From Azolla pinnata (Eukaryota > Streptophyta > Polypodiopsida > Salviniales > Salviniaceae), in the NCBI GenBank assembly GCA_037176905.1, contig JBBBWG010031643.1, positions 1-44,580 of the forward strand: a stretch of DNA of 44,580 nucleotides, given 5' to 3'. Numbering within the stretch: position 1 is the first letter of the stretch; every line of letters starts with the position of its first letter. Under the pieces are notes generated by a model. The model was not told where the DNA came from, searched no databases, and was given only the letters and a program-made list of their open reading frames with translations. This document shows, in pieces, positions 31,797-43,409 of this stretch. A program made the position numbers and the translations under genes.

Positions 31797-34700
31797 ATGG
31801 CCTGCTTCTTGTCTGCAGCGAGCCCCACCTGCAGCAGCAGAAGCAGCTCCTTCATCTCCTCCTCCTCCTCCTCCTCCTCCTCCTCCTCTTTTTCACCTCG
31901 GAGTTTCCGCCTCCATCCCTCCGCCTTCCAATCGAGATTCGGACTTTCTTCTTCTTCCTCCTCCTCCTCCTCCGGATACGGCCTCCTCGCTGCTCGTGCC
32001 GGCTTCCATGACCTCGACTCCGCATCGGATTTCGTTTCCAGAGGCTTCCCCGAGCTGGCCACCAGAGTCGAGGCCCTCCTTTACACCCTAGCCGATGCTG
32101 CTGCGACCTCCGTTTCGTCCTCCGATGCCGGTGTACCTGCCGATGTGTCGCAACAACAGAATCGGGATTGGCTCAGTGGTCTCACCGATGGTTTGGAAGC
32201 TGTTCTCAAGGTGGAGTTTTTGTTTCTCTGCTCCTCCCGCTCTCTTATTGATTTCTGCCATTCAATCCAATGCTCCTTTACAAGCCTTTTGGATGCCACC
32301 GCATTCCTCTTGCTCACCATCTCTGTTGTCCTGTCGGAGTATCCATTCTCATTCATCTTCGTGTTCATGTGCGCAAACGTCTTTCTTTGATAACCTTCAC
32401 ATCTATGCTGTCAGATACATTGTTGAGGTAAAAGTTGCGTCACAATTCCTTTGTACAAGTATCAATTTTGATGGGTTGCATTTGAATTCCAAAGCTGAAA
32501 TGTCTTGCTGCTTTTGTTGGATCCAAATTCGTCTTACATTATTGGGGTAAATGTTGAGACACAATTTGGAATATGGTGTCACAACTCCTTTGCGCAAGTA
32601 CCAAGATTGATGGGCTGCATTTCAATTCCAAAGCTGAAATAGGTGTATTTTGGATCCAAATCTCTTACTGCTTATTCTGGATCCAAATTCGACTTTTCCT
32701 CCTGCTTTTGCTGCCAGTGGAATAGGTGTCTAGGCTTAGCATCTGTACTGACGTGTAGAGTCTCTTGGTTTTCTATGTGTTGAAGTTTATTTTCCTTTGT
32801 GCGCATGAAATCGTATGGGCCTTGTAGTGATGCATAAAGACAAACTCTTCTTCTTCTTCTTCTTCGTCTTCTTCTTCTTCTTCTTCTTCTTCTTCTTCTA
32901 TGAAAGTGCTAGTGTATGGCACAGCTGACACTTCTACGATTGTTAAAGGGGTTTTTGTTGTGGCATGGTTCTACGATTGGGGAGGGGCACCATGTCTCTC
33001 TCTATCTGCGAATGATGAAGACAAACAAAAGTCAGAACAAGGAACGTTGAGGTTGAGGATCTTGATACCTCTAACTCAATGGACATGAATCAAACAAATC
33101 GAGTGAAACTTTGCGGGCCATGTTGCTCTTTTATTCTTCCATGTGGCTCATATAGCTTCTTCCTTACCCCCATGGATGCTTGCTCAAGCCTTAAAACTTT
33201 TTATGCATTTTTTCCATCCTAGATTCACTTGTTTCATCAGCTAGATGCATTTTCGTTTATATTGTTCTTCTGTCTCGAGAGATACCGGTAAGAACTACTA
33301 TACCGTGGGTACTTGCAGTGCATAATCGTACAAAGTTCAAACTTCGCATCATACATGCATATAGTCGTCATTGCCAACTCCTGGGGAAGACCCTAATGCT
33401 TTAAAATATTTGAGATATGTCATCAGTGATATGAAAACCTGTGCCACCATACTGCCACATCCACTTATATGCTGGCATACGAGACAATGCTGGCATGGGG
33501 TGGTGGGTTCCATGTTTCAAGGGTTCAATGGTACGAAACACCTCAATACTCACATTCTTACGATTTCGTAAACAGTACAATTTTAGTGACCACACATAAC
33601 TATGCTCATGTACTTCCATGCTCGGAATTCCATTACTTCAATAGATGTCTTGTAATTACTGATACTATACCCTAGTGACAGGTATCAATTTTCTAGGGTT
33701 AGGAATAAGTTGAATAGAAAGAGGCATGCGTCTTAGGATAGCACCAAGCATGACTGCCGAAGGATAAACAATCAAACACATGCACATATGTCTGGGGATA
33801 AGGAAAATTGATGTCAAGGTATAGATGTTTCAGGTGGGGTTACTAGAATGTATCCTCAATTGCTCCCTTTACGCTTCTTATACTAATTGGCGAAGCATAT
33901 TTCGAGCATAGCCAGCTGGCCCTACCATTTTTAGAACATCCACCTTGACAGATCATGAAGAGAATTTCGGGATCTTTTATAAATACATTCCCTTCCTTCA
34001 ATGACACAGATATTCCAATCAGGACATCTGTAGCTGGAGGCCTCTCAACTATTTGTATGAACAAGTAGAATCTCCACATGGTTATGCATCATTTCTTGGT
34101 GCTCTTACAAGACCTCTATTCAGGAGTGAATTATACCCAACCAGTGATTTCGCGTTAATGGTGTCTGCCCCTTTTTAGTTTTACATTATCCTCGTTTGCA
34201 ATTCTGTCTTTGGTATTCCAGCGGGTTGGGGAAACAGAGGATCGTAGAAGCAAGACAAAAATAAAATGACACTTCAGAAAGTTCCATGAGGACTCTTTTC
34301 AGAATTTAGTCAGGTAAATTAGTTATGTGTGGATATCTGGAGTGAATTGTCTAGAACTTTTGGTGTTACAGGTTTTGAAGAATGGGCTCCAAGCAGTGCA
34401 TGTGCCTTATTCATACGGTTTTGCGATAATTTTGTTGACGATTCTTGTCAAGCTTGCAACTTTCCCGTTGTCAAAGCAACAAGTACGGAATATCTGTTGG
34501 GTTGATTCCCCTTATGAGCTTTGTTGGGCAGATAGGGCTATATTCTGACTAATTCTCTGGTACAGCTGGAATCAAGCATAGCAATGCAGAATCTGGCACC
34601 ACAAATCAAAGCAATTCAGCAACGTTATGCTGGAAATCAGGTTTTTCTCTATTTTGGAATATCTAATCAAATATTGCAAGATGACCTTCGGAATTTCCTT

Positions 34701-37224
34701 GTTAAAGTTAACTATAGTACTCGTGGTTGTGCCAATGACAGCCCTGAGCATTGCTAATTATTTTGATGGAACTATAAAACTGTTATTCTTACACAGGATG
34801 TTTCATATTTTGTAGGAAAGAATACAACTTGAGACTGCACGGCTTTACAAAGAAGCAGGAGTGAATCCTCTAGCAGGTGAACAGATAGCAAAATGTTTGC
34901 CGTTATATTTGTTCTGAAGCTAGTTTTAACTGCAACCCTTGTGTTTACAGGCTGCCTACCGACTCTAGCAACTATTCCAGTCTGGATTGGGCTTTATCGA
35001 GCTTTGTCAAATGTTGCAAATGAGGTCTAATGAACTACATTTGTTTGTATATTTGTGCTTATACCATTCTTTTGGTACCAATATCTCAATCTTTATTCAT
35101 CAAATGGATCCTAACATGTGGGATATTTTTTTGTTGTTTGATTGAAATACTTTCCATCAGGGATTATTAACGGAAGGTTTCTTTTGGATTCCATCTCTAG
35201 CTGGACCAACAACAATTGCAGCCCGCCAAAGTGGAAGTGGCATTTCATGGCTCTTCCCATTCGTTGTATGCCATTTTCCTATAATTTTCTTGCATGTTTG
35301 ATAATGTTTTGATAATCACGTGCTTGTGTCATAGAAGTCTGCATGACTGTCAGTTTTTCTTTTATAGGATGGTGCTCCCCCTCTTGGCTGGAGCGATACC
35401 ATTGCATACCTTGTACTGCCTGTGTTGCTGATAGTTTCACAGTATGTTTCAATGCAATTAATGCAAGCTCCACAGGTAGATGTTTTTCATGTGCAGATTG
35501 TTATCTGTTCTTCTCGATTTTGTTGAATCCTCATAGTGGATTGCTTAATTCAGTCTAATGATCCCAGCCAAAAAAATACCCAAGTCATTCTGAAGTTTCT
35601 TCCATTGATGATTGGCTACTTTGCACTGTCAGTACCATCTGGTCTCAGTCTTTATTGGTAAGCTTCTTTTTATCTGCTGGTTCTCGAGCTTTTTGTAGAA
35701 GAGAGGATTTATATTGATCTGCAAAGAAGCCAGTTGGTGCTATGGAACAGAAGCGTACAGCTTTTTGTCTTTTTATTATGATGTAAAAAGTGTGTAAGAG
35801 CTTAGAAGTAACACTAATACTATCTCGGACATCCTAAAACTCAGCTGCTGATGAATCAACTGTAGTTTGTGTTTAAACAATACCAGTCATCTAAAGTATA
35901 CTAACTACTCCATCTAATAGTTTGCTGATGAATCGATAGCAGTCACCTGCAAAAAGTTGTCTAAAACGTATTGATTACTTAATGGTCACATTTACCATTC
36001 TAAGTGAATGATTTACAAGCAAAACTATGTTGACATGCAATGCAAAATCATGACTGGAGTTACTTCTGCTCTTCAATTGTTTCCTGAAAGTAGAGGCACA
36101 CAGTAATTATCGGCAACAATGTATCTATCTGCTTGTCCATGATTTTCTTTTTGGCCAGTCTGGCAGATGATATTCTAATTGCACCATGATTTTGTTTTTG
36201 AGGGATCAGGTTGACAAATAATATCTTGAGTACAGGACAACAAGTATTTCTACGGAAATTGGTTGGTGTGAAGCCTCCTACAAATGGCAAGGGGGAGGAT
36301 ATTATTAGTGCTGGCCAAGCATTAAGATCCAGCAGCAGTTCCCCCCCTGTGCTTGAGCAGAAGGATACTCGAGGGGAAAGGTGTTTTAATGCTTTCATTA
36401 ATCTCAATGACCTTCCCCACATTCACCTCATAAAATAACAAAGCAAATTTTGTGGCAGGTTTCGCCAACTTAAGATGGAGGAAGCACGGAAGAGAGCAGA
36501 ACGAGAAGCAGCTGCAAAAAAGGCAGCTGAGACAACTTCTGCTGACGGACAAGATGCAAGTGATGATGATGACAATGACGATGCCATTGATCTTTCCGAT
36601 GCCAAGGTACCGCTTTACATCCTGTTTCTTTAGCTTGGGAATATGTCTAGAGTCAGTTCTTGGTTAACTATCTTCTGATTTCACTTCAGTTAGTCTAGAT
36701 TTAGTTCTTGGTTAAGTATCCTCTGAGTATCTTTTGATTTCATTTCAGTTTGTCTAGATTTAATTCTTGTTTAAGTATCTGCCTATTATCTTCTGATTTG
36801 ACTTCTGTTTATGTAAATTCAGTTCATCGTCATGTATCTTCTGAGCATTTTCTGATTTTTCTGAATGAAGCTTACTGTTTTGGAAGCTATGGGTCCGATT
36901 CCATTCTGCTTCAAGCCTATTTAGGAACCTTTTGAATTGGCTTAAATAGGTGTCCATTTGACACTCCTGTTTATGATGTCTTTTTGGGTTTATTTATTTT
37001 AATGGCTTATGATGATTGTAAACAACTTGTATTTGTGTTCCAGCTTTGGATTGCAAATTGATTTCTTGATCAGTCGGGTTCATGATTTCTCTCTTTTTCA
37101 TACTCATTTTTCTTAAACTGACTGCCTCATATAGCAGGACTCTCTGGAGGAAATCTACAACCGTAGTCAATCAGAAGATCTGTCGAAAAAAGGCAAACGC
37201 TCAAAGAGGAAACGGACTGCGTAG
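31797..37224 (+). CDS. ALB3: ALBINO3, thylakoid Oxa1/YidC-family membrane insertase
   Basis: Eleven exons: 31797-32210, 34372-34482, 34566-34640, 34816-34876, 34951-35024, 35161-35265, 35368-35475, 35554-35657, 36210-36380, 36459-36606 and 37138-37224. All are in frame and encode 485 residues (Arabidopsis ALB3 has 462). Residues 1 to about 70 are a Ser-rich chloroplast transit peptide. The YidC/Oxa1 core follows, with LQAVHVPYSYGFAIILLTIL, AGCLPTLATIPVWIGLYRAL, a GLLTEGFFWIPSLAGP loop and LMIGYFALSVPSGLSLYW. The C-terminal stromal tail has RFRQLKMEEARKR and ends KRSKRKRTA, matching the basic motifs that bind cpSRP43. ALB3 inserts light-harvesting proteins into thylakoids with cpSRP and FtsY. 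Intron 1 is 2.2 kb; the others are under 600 bp. The identification is essentially certain. Confidence 0.97.
32840..32900. repeat. (TTC)n microsatellite in ALB3 intron 1
   Basis: About 19 TTC units with one GTC interruption. The rest of intron 1 (32211-34371) holds no recognisable coding segment. A roughly 130-bp stretch at 32430-32560 is partly repeated at 32560-32700 (TTCCAAAGCTGAAAT, GGATCCAAAT), showing local duplication. Confidence 0.75.
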
Positions 37225-38923
37225 TAAACTACCAAACCCGAGGGTCAGCGTTTGAGCTCATGGAGGCGAATGATGATGAGCGAAAAACATCATTGCTATT
37301 GGATATGGAGAGATAGATGCTTACAGGCTTCTCTTCAGCTTCTTGAAGAGAAGCCACTGTTTATCGCTTGCCGTTGTCATGTAATTTAGAAGCTATGAGT
37401 GCATCATTGGCTTCTCCAAAGTGAAGAGGGCAGGCAGTTGTATATCTTAAGAAAAGCGTAATGGAATTGATTGGAGAGTTCATTCTCAAAAGATATGGAA
37501 ATACCTTTAGTTTTCTACATATATTGGACATAATTATACCTCTAGAGTTTGAATATGGAGCTCCTTTTTCTCTTACCTTTTGAAGAAGGATTGCACTGGG
37601 GGAATTCCGTGGGGGAATTCCATCGAAAACATTACTGGGTTTTGAAATGACGGTGTCATAAGCTTCATGAGTGTGTCTTATAACAGGCAATGGCTTGTAA
37701 TGTCGCAGCGCGTATTGTCATACGGAAATGTGCCCCATTGTACTTGAAATATCATGAAATCGCCACAAGATATAAGACTGAAAATCTGTGGAGACCTCAG
37801 CATATCTCGGACTTGTGTTACAGTCTGCATAGCTGCATGTTGCTGTTTATGGTTCTACAATGTTCCACTGCTGCTCTCTCATATGCAGAAAACTATCATA
37901 GAAGTGACGGAAAGTAACCCATTCATCAGCTATCATTGACATGATGCATTTTCTGCCATCATGCATAACAGTGGCGACTCCACGAAGTGGTGTAATGTGC
38001 TCTTACAGTTGCTTCTGAAACAAAAATACTTTGTAATCTCATATAATCTCACATTATTGATGGATGGGACTGGACCATTCCTTATTTATGTTTTGATAGT
38101 TTGGGCTGTAATTTGCAAACTACTAAGAACAAAATAAAAAACACATTAAAAATTAGACACTTTTGAATGTGTCAGATGTGTAAATTCACACACGAGAGCT
38201 CTCTAAATTCTTAGTACAATAACTACACTCATCAAGTGAATTTTGATTCCTGATTGTAAGGCTTTACCTTGGCATTGTCCATAAACTTTTCTAGGGAAGA
38301 GGATGAATCTCAATAGATACAATCTCGACAGCCTTCCACAATAATAAGCTGTTGAAAGCGATCAAAATTCATGTTACGGTGATAAAATTCCTTTCTTCTG
38401 TTTTGACTGGAAAGTTTATCTGTAGCATCCCTCAAATGTGAAAATTCTTTGGTGGAACTACAAAGGAAGGACTTCCCCATCTTTGTGCAATGCCACCAAT
38501 GATTAAATACTCATCACGAGCCCCAAAATTAAGGTCAGACGGAGCTGGTTAATACACCAGAAATAAACACAAGGCATCAGCACGAATGTTAGCTTGGGGA
38601 TGGGGAGCCAGGGAGTCGATATATGTATGTGTTTTTACCTTCTTATTATTAATGATCATCTTCATTTCTGATGAATGTAATGAGCATTTGTACTGTCACC
38701 ACTAGATCTGCAAGGCAATGATGGAGACAGGATTGGGCTGTACAACTGTCAACAGTTTACATTCATGCGGTCAGTTGTCAGTTATATCCGATTTCAAACC
38801 TCTCCAGGACAAAGAAAAGCCCCTCCATGCTCAATCCTTTGGAGAGTGCAACTTAACAAACCTGATCTTGAGGGTTTAATCCCTCCACAAAAAGGACATG
38901 AAAAAATCACCATCTGTATAGTA
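37225..38923. other. Convergent 3' spacer between ALB3 and CK2 alpha
   Basis: ALB3 (plus) and CK2 alpha (minus) end toward each other here. The flanks are expected 3' untranslated regions. No conserved frame, array or RNA gene is visible in the middle. Confidence 0.5.
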
Positions 38924-41900
38924 TTATGATGCTGCTCTTTCCTTCACTGGATGGAAGTAGGGGTGTTCCTGCAAAACCAAACCCCATTAAGGTTTGTCAT
39001 CTTTTTGTGTTCACAGAAGATATTTCTGACCCAAAACTTGTCCACATACCATGGCCTCTCCTGCTGTTAACCTCTCGTGATGATCATACCGCAACAGTCT
39101 GTCTAATAGATCTTCAGCCTGTGCATGCCATCGCACAGAATTATTTTAAAAATGATTCCCATCAATGGTAAGATTCCTTTAGATATTCCAAAAACACTTG
39201 CCTCTGGACTGATCAGATGCTCATTCGAAGATGTTCTGAAACTTGACCATGAAGTTTTCTTTTGTCTGCCTGTACATACATTCATTCATTCATTAACAAA
39301 AGTAATAATACCACCATTTATTCACATAGCTAATGATCCAGATGCCCTCCCTAACCATATTCCAACTGATTCTGTAGGGAATAATGGAAAAATAGACATA
39401 AGCAGTGCTATCTCTACTTATCATATATGATTTTACCTAAAATCATAGATAACATGCTGTTAAAGCGCGCATGCACACACTCAAATTAGATAGATGGCCA
39501 GATACGGGGCTACCCAGAAAATATTGAAGCACATGTCTTGATTAGAATTTGATTATGAAAGTTTTAAGATATCATTCACCTTCTATCAGAGAGTTCAGAT
39601 CCATCTCTAGCCGAATATGATATTTCTGAAGATAAGCATTCAAGTCATCAGTTCCCAGCACCTGCAATAGTGTTTAAGGAATTTTTTATAAATCTACAAG
39701 GAAAAATGAATATCATAATCATGCTCTAGTTTCAGGTGTTGATAGCATAAGAAATATCAATTTTTCCAAAACTTGCAAACTTTGGAAATTACTTTGACAA
39801 TCTGTGCAAGTTGATCTTCATTGTCTTTTCCACGAAAGAAGATATCCATTCGAAATATCTGGAAATTAAAGATGCGTTTAAACTTGAATAACTGCATTAC
39901 TGGCTCACATGGTGATGGTTTAGAAATGGTCTGATAAACTTGATGCTTACCATGCCTGCAAACATGCAACCCAAACTCCACATATCCAAAGAATAGTCAT
40001 AATGGTGTAAACCCACAAGAAGTTCTGGCCCTTTAAAAAACCTGAATTGTTAAAAGGCGGATTAGAATATTGTTATCTAGTCATATTTTCTATAATCGTT
40101 TAGGTGGAGCTCTGAAGCCGTGAATCCCACCTTGACGCAACACGGACATTATAATCCTGGTTTGGATGATAAAAATCCGCAAGGCCCCAATCGATGAGCC
40201 TTAATTTGCGTTGTTTGTGATCAATCATCACATTGTTAGGCTTAACATCACGGTGCATGATCCCTCGCGAGTGGCTGAAGTCCAATGCCTGTGCAGCAGA
40301 AAGAAAACGAAATGTAACTTACATAACAGAAAACATGGAAACATATAATAGAGATATTACGAATCACTAATAGGTTGCCTTCACTTTCAGTAGTGAGTCT
40401 ATCTTAACTCAGTCATATCCTTAAGACAATTCGGACAGGAAGATAGCACCATGATTTTAATCATCCAGCTTCTACGATGATAGAATTAGATGCCCTTTGA
40501 ATTAAAATTGCATGCTTCCATAAAGTGAGAAAGCACATAGTTTCGAATAGATCAGCTCATTTCCATAGCAATTGCTCAGCTTATTTTAGATCCAAATAAG
40601 AGGATGGATCAAAAGGAAGCATAATGTGATTATGTGATGAGAGATTTTACCTTCAATAGCTCAAGCATGTAATAACGGATGTCGAAATCAGTCAAAGTTG
40701 GATATAGAACCTTAAAATCCGTATTATCAATATATTCAAACACAAGGCTTGGAGTCCTGCTTTGTTCATCACGAACAATATCCAAAAGCTTGACTATATT
40801 TGGGCCTCCTGCTAGATTTTGGAGAATTTTGATCTCCCTTTTTATCTGCCACATTAAACGACACGGCTTAACTACAAATTGCTAAGAAGAAGTACAAAAG
40901 AAGTGTCAATCCACTCAAAACACCTCCCTGTAGGCATATACTACACAATGATGATTTTGAGTGTGAATGTATCTAGTTTCTTGCTAGCTCAATAAAAGTA
41001 AAAAAACAACCAGATATATCATCATGACATGCGATAATACTGCAGCATCAGGGACATATCAAAGTAGAAGGTGATTCATTGAATACAGAGATTTTATAAA
41101 CAATATACCTAGCTTATACCTTTCTTCTCTTGATTGGTTTCAAGATCTTGATGGTGCAAGGCCTTCTATTCACAACATTCACACCTTGAAAAACTTCACT
41201 ATACTTTCCGCGCCCAACCTTCCTCAGAACTTCATAGTCATCCTGATCCCTATGATGAAATCAAAATAGGAAACCTTACTTTTGTTTTCGGCAATGAAAT
41301 GAACATGTAAAGAAAGTTGAAATAGAATCAGTGGATTCGGATGCAATATGTGTCCAAGCATCCCTTTACATGCTTCGAGTCAAGATACATAAATCAATAG
41401 TTCATTGTGCTGCATTGTTCTTCCCAAGACCTCAGTTCTCCATTTTTCGCTAGATCAGCTTGCATTGGTTTAAGAACGAATTGTAAAAAAATACCCGTTT
41501 GTTGAAGAAGTAATAGTGATCAATTTGAGAAATGCATAAAAGTGCTCAAAACTATATTTATGGAAGAACCCCAAACCTAAACATCTTCTAGTTGACATCT
41601 TTCATATCGGTTGTAACATCAGTGGATCAAGAAGTTTCTTTCTTCATAAGTAAGTGGCTCTGCTTAAAGCTAAAGAGACTGGGAGTCAATGTTAACTGTG
41701 TACCACCAGGTCATTCAAGTAGATATTCGGTTCCAATGATATTTCTTCCCGGATTCTCTTGTTTCAGATATTGTTTGATTCCCACCCATAGAGCTCCACC
41801 TCGTGTTTCCTAAAACAATGAACTCCAAAGTAGCATTACTATGTATAGAGGAAGTGATGAAATATGAAAGAATTAGTGATATGTTGGTGGCAGCTCTGAA

Positions 41901-42835
41901 AGTCTTTTGAGATCATTGCCACGGAAAATATAATTTCATCGTCTCTTCTAAAAAGTGCACTGTAATGTCTTATTATTCCTCTCACAGGTTTCTTGTAAGA
42001 AGTGTATAAAATTGACATATTCTTCCGGTAAACTGTTTATTCACGGAGCAATTCACCATTCTTAAACTAGCTTGCCTTGTTTAAAGTGTCGCCAATGTCC
42101 TCACAAAATTCTTCGTTTCCACGCTGGTAAGTAGCCTGATGCATTGAGCACGTGACTGCATATGGCCGAGTGCTATTGGAACCATTTCTTCTGAGGGCCC
42201 TTAATCTTTGCTCTTTTGCTCATTAGTCGAGGATAGTAAGGCAGTGTAGCTGTTCTGATCTCTGAAGGACAATGGAATATGCTCAATTATTCAAGACGAT
42301 AGGAAAGTTCTTCTTTGATGGGACTACCAAATTGCAATGCTGCTTGTGCACCGAGAGGCAAAGTTGTCTCCTTTCTAATCACAAACACTGCACGGAAATG
42401 TTTTCTTTTAATTTGAGTCCTGTTAATCCCACGGGTCATAGTTTACCTACGAAGAAACGACCACATACTGCAAAGATCTTCTTTTTACGAAATGACCACA
42501 TACCGCACAGATCTTCTTTGATGGGACTCCTGAATTACAATGCTGCTTGAGCATCGAGAGGCAAAGTTGTCTCCTTTCTAATCATAAACACTACATACAC
42601 GGTGATGCTTTCTTTTGATTTGAGTCCTTTTAATCCCACGGGTCAGGGTTTAGGGTTTAGGGTTTAGGGTTAAGGGTTAAGGGTTTGGTTACAAAAGATC
42701 ATACATTGACTGGCATCGCATGGTGGTTCTCCCGGTGAGGATAACGGAATCTTTGTGGATTGGAGCTCGGCATGGGGATGACTAACAACCCATAATTTAA
42801 TCTCTGAGGAAGACAATGCTCGATTCCTCGCTCCC

Positions 42836-42879
<44 letters not shown>

Positions 42880-43216
42880 CTGAAACACAAGGCAAAAGAG
42901 AGGCAGAGAGGGGCATTGCATACCCCCATCGAAGCACGAGCGACTCGTAATCCCAGTACTCTTTGGGGCGGAGGACGTTGGCGTCGGCATAGACACGCGA
43001 GCTGGTGATCCAGCGGGGCACGAGGGCGGGCATGGCGGACTCCTCGGCGAATTGGGTGGAGGAGGCAAACCGGGAAACCAGCCGGAGAGCAGGCGAGGGC
43101 GAAGGAGGAAGCAATGGAGGGAAGAGATGGTGGTGGTGATGGTGATGGTAAGGCCTGTACGAGGAAGACGCAGGAATGCGGTGGCGAGCAGATAGAGCAA
43201 AGAGGCGCGTGGCCAT
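38924..43216 (-). CDS. Casein kinase 2 catalytic subunit alpha with N-terminal targeting extension
   Basis: Ten exons on the minus strand: 43216-42924, 41249-41120, 40845-40651, 40288-40131, 40041-39951, 39858-39793, 39661-39580, 39269-39202, 39118-39050 and 38968-38924. They are in frame and give 398 residues. The first 75 or so ([20 protein letters not shown], then a His run and a Ser/Pro/Arg-rich stretch) precede the usual CK2 start ([18 protein letters not shown]). This resembles the plastid-targeted plant isoform. Kinase landmarks are intact: GRGKYSEVF, Lys132 in CTIKILK, the CK2 basic cluster [15 protein letters not shown] with Asp220, DWG with Asp239 and GPELLV. It phosphorylates Ser/Thr near acidic residues. 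Oddities are Phe for the usual Tyr in VASRFFKGPE, a diverged exon 8 and a GC donor after that exon. The tail ends after [13 protein letters not shown], as in the family. Confidence 0.94.
39119..39201 (-). other. GC-AG intron in CK2 alpha
   Basis: Exon 8 ends ...SPE with CCAGAG followed by GCAAGT. This is the classic GC-donor consensus AG|GCAAGT. Exon 9 begins after GCACAG with GCTGAAGATCT, giving [16 protein letters not shown], which is the expected CK2 sequence. No GT donor nearby would preserve both the frame and the conserved residues. Confidence 0.85.
42310..42645. repeat. Tandem duplication, about 203-bp unit, in CK2 alpha intron 1
   Basis: CTTCTTTGATGGGACT, ATGCTGCTTG and GAGAGGCAAAGTTGTCTCCT appear from 42310 and again from 42513, followed in both copies by TTAATCCCACGGGTCA. 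The copies differ at scattered positions. Confidence 0.85.
42646..42687 (+). repeat. Short TTTAGGG telomere-like tract in CK2 alpha intron 1
   Basis: Three to four TTTAGGG heptamers are followed by two TTAAGGG variants. This is the standard plant telomere unit, unlike the hexamer tracts at 5533 and 6908. Confidence 0.85.
42836..42879. repeat. (CA)n microsatellite near CK2 alpha exon 1
   Basis: About 20 CA units in intron 1, roughly 45 bp past the exon 1 donor. A second, shorter (CA)n/CGCA run lies at 27774-27803 in a MYG1 intron. Confidence 0.9.
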
Positions 43217-43284
43217 CGCTGCGGGGAACAGGGGAGCAGAGGAAAGGAAGACGACAGGATCTTTCTTCTTCTTGTTTCTGCTGA

Positions 43285-43409
43285 GTCAAGGCGTTCCTTG
43301 ACCCTTCCAAGACCTCGCCTTGACTTTGACCAAGTCAACGAATGTCAAGGAGTTCCTTGATCCTTCGAATGGCTCTTGTTGACTTTGACCGAGTCAAAGG
43401 AAGGTCAAC
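43285..43409. promoter_or_regulatory. W-box cluster in a 59-bp tandem duplication upstream of CK2 alpha
   Basis: Ten TTGAC/GTCAA cores occur in 125 bp, 69-192 bp upstream of the CK2 alpha ATG. They start at 43285, 43298, 43320, 43326, 43334, 43344, 43379, 43385, 43393 and 43404. Five of the first copy recur at +59 or +60, so a 59-bp segment was duplicated. TTGAC(C/T) is the core bound by WRKY factors. Confidence 0.6.

Noticed and set aside
2030-43216. A functional circadian gene cluster linking TOC1 and CK2 alpha
   Set aside because: They are 34 kb apart with unrelated genes between, and this CK2 isoform looks organelle-targeted. Nothing in the sequence supports co-regulation.
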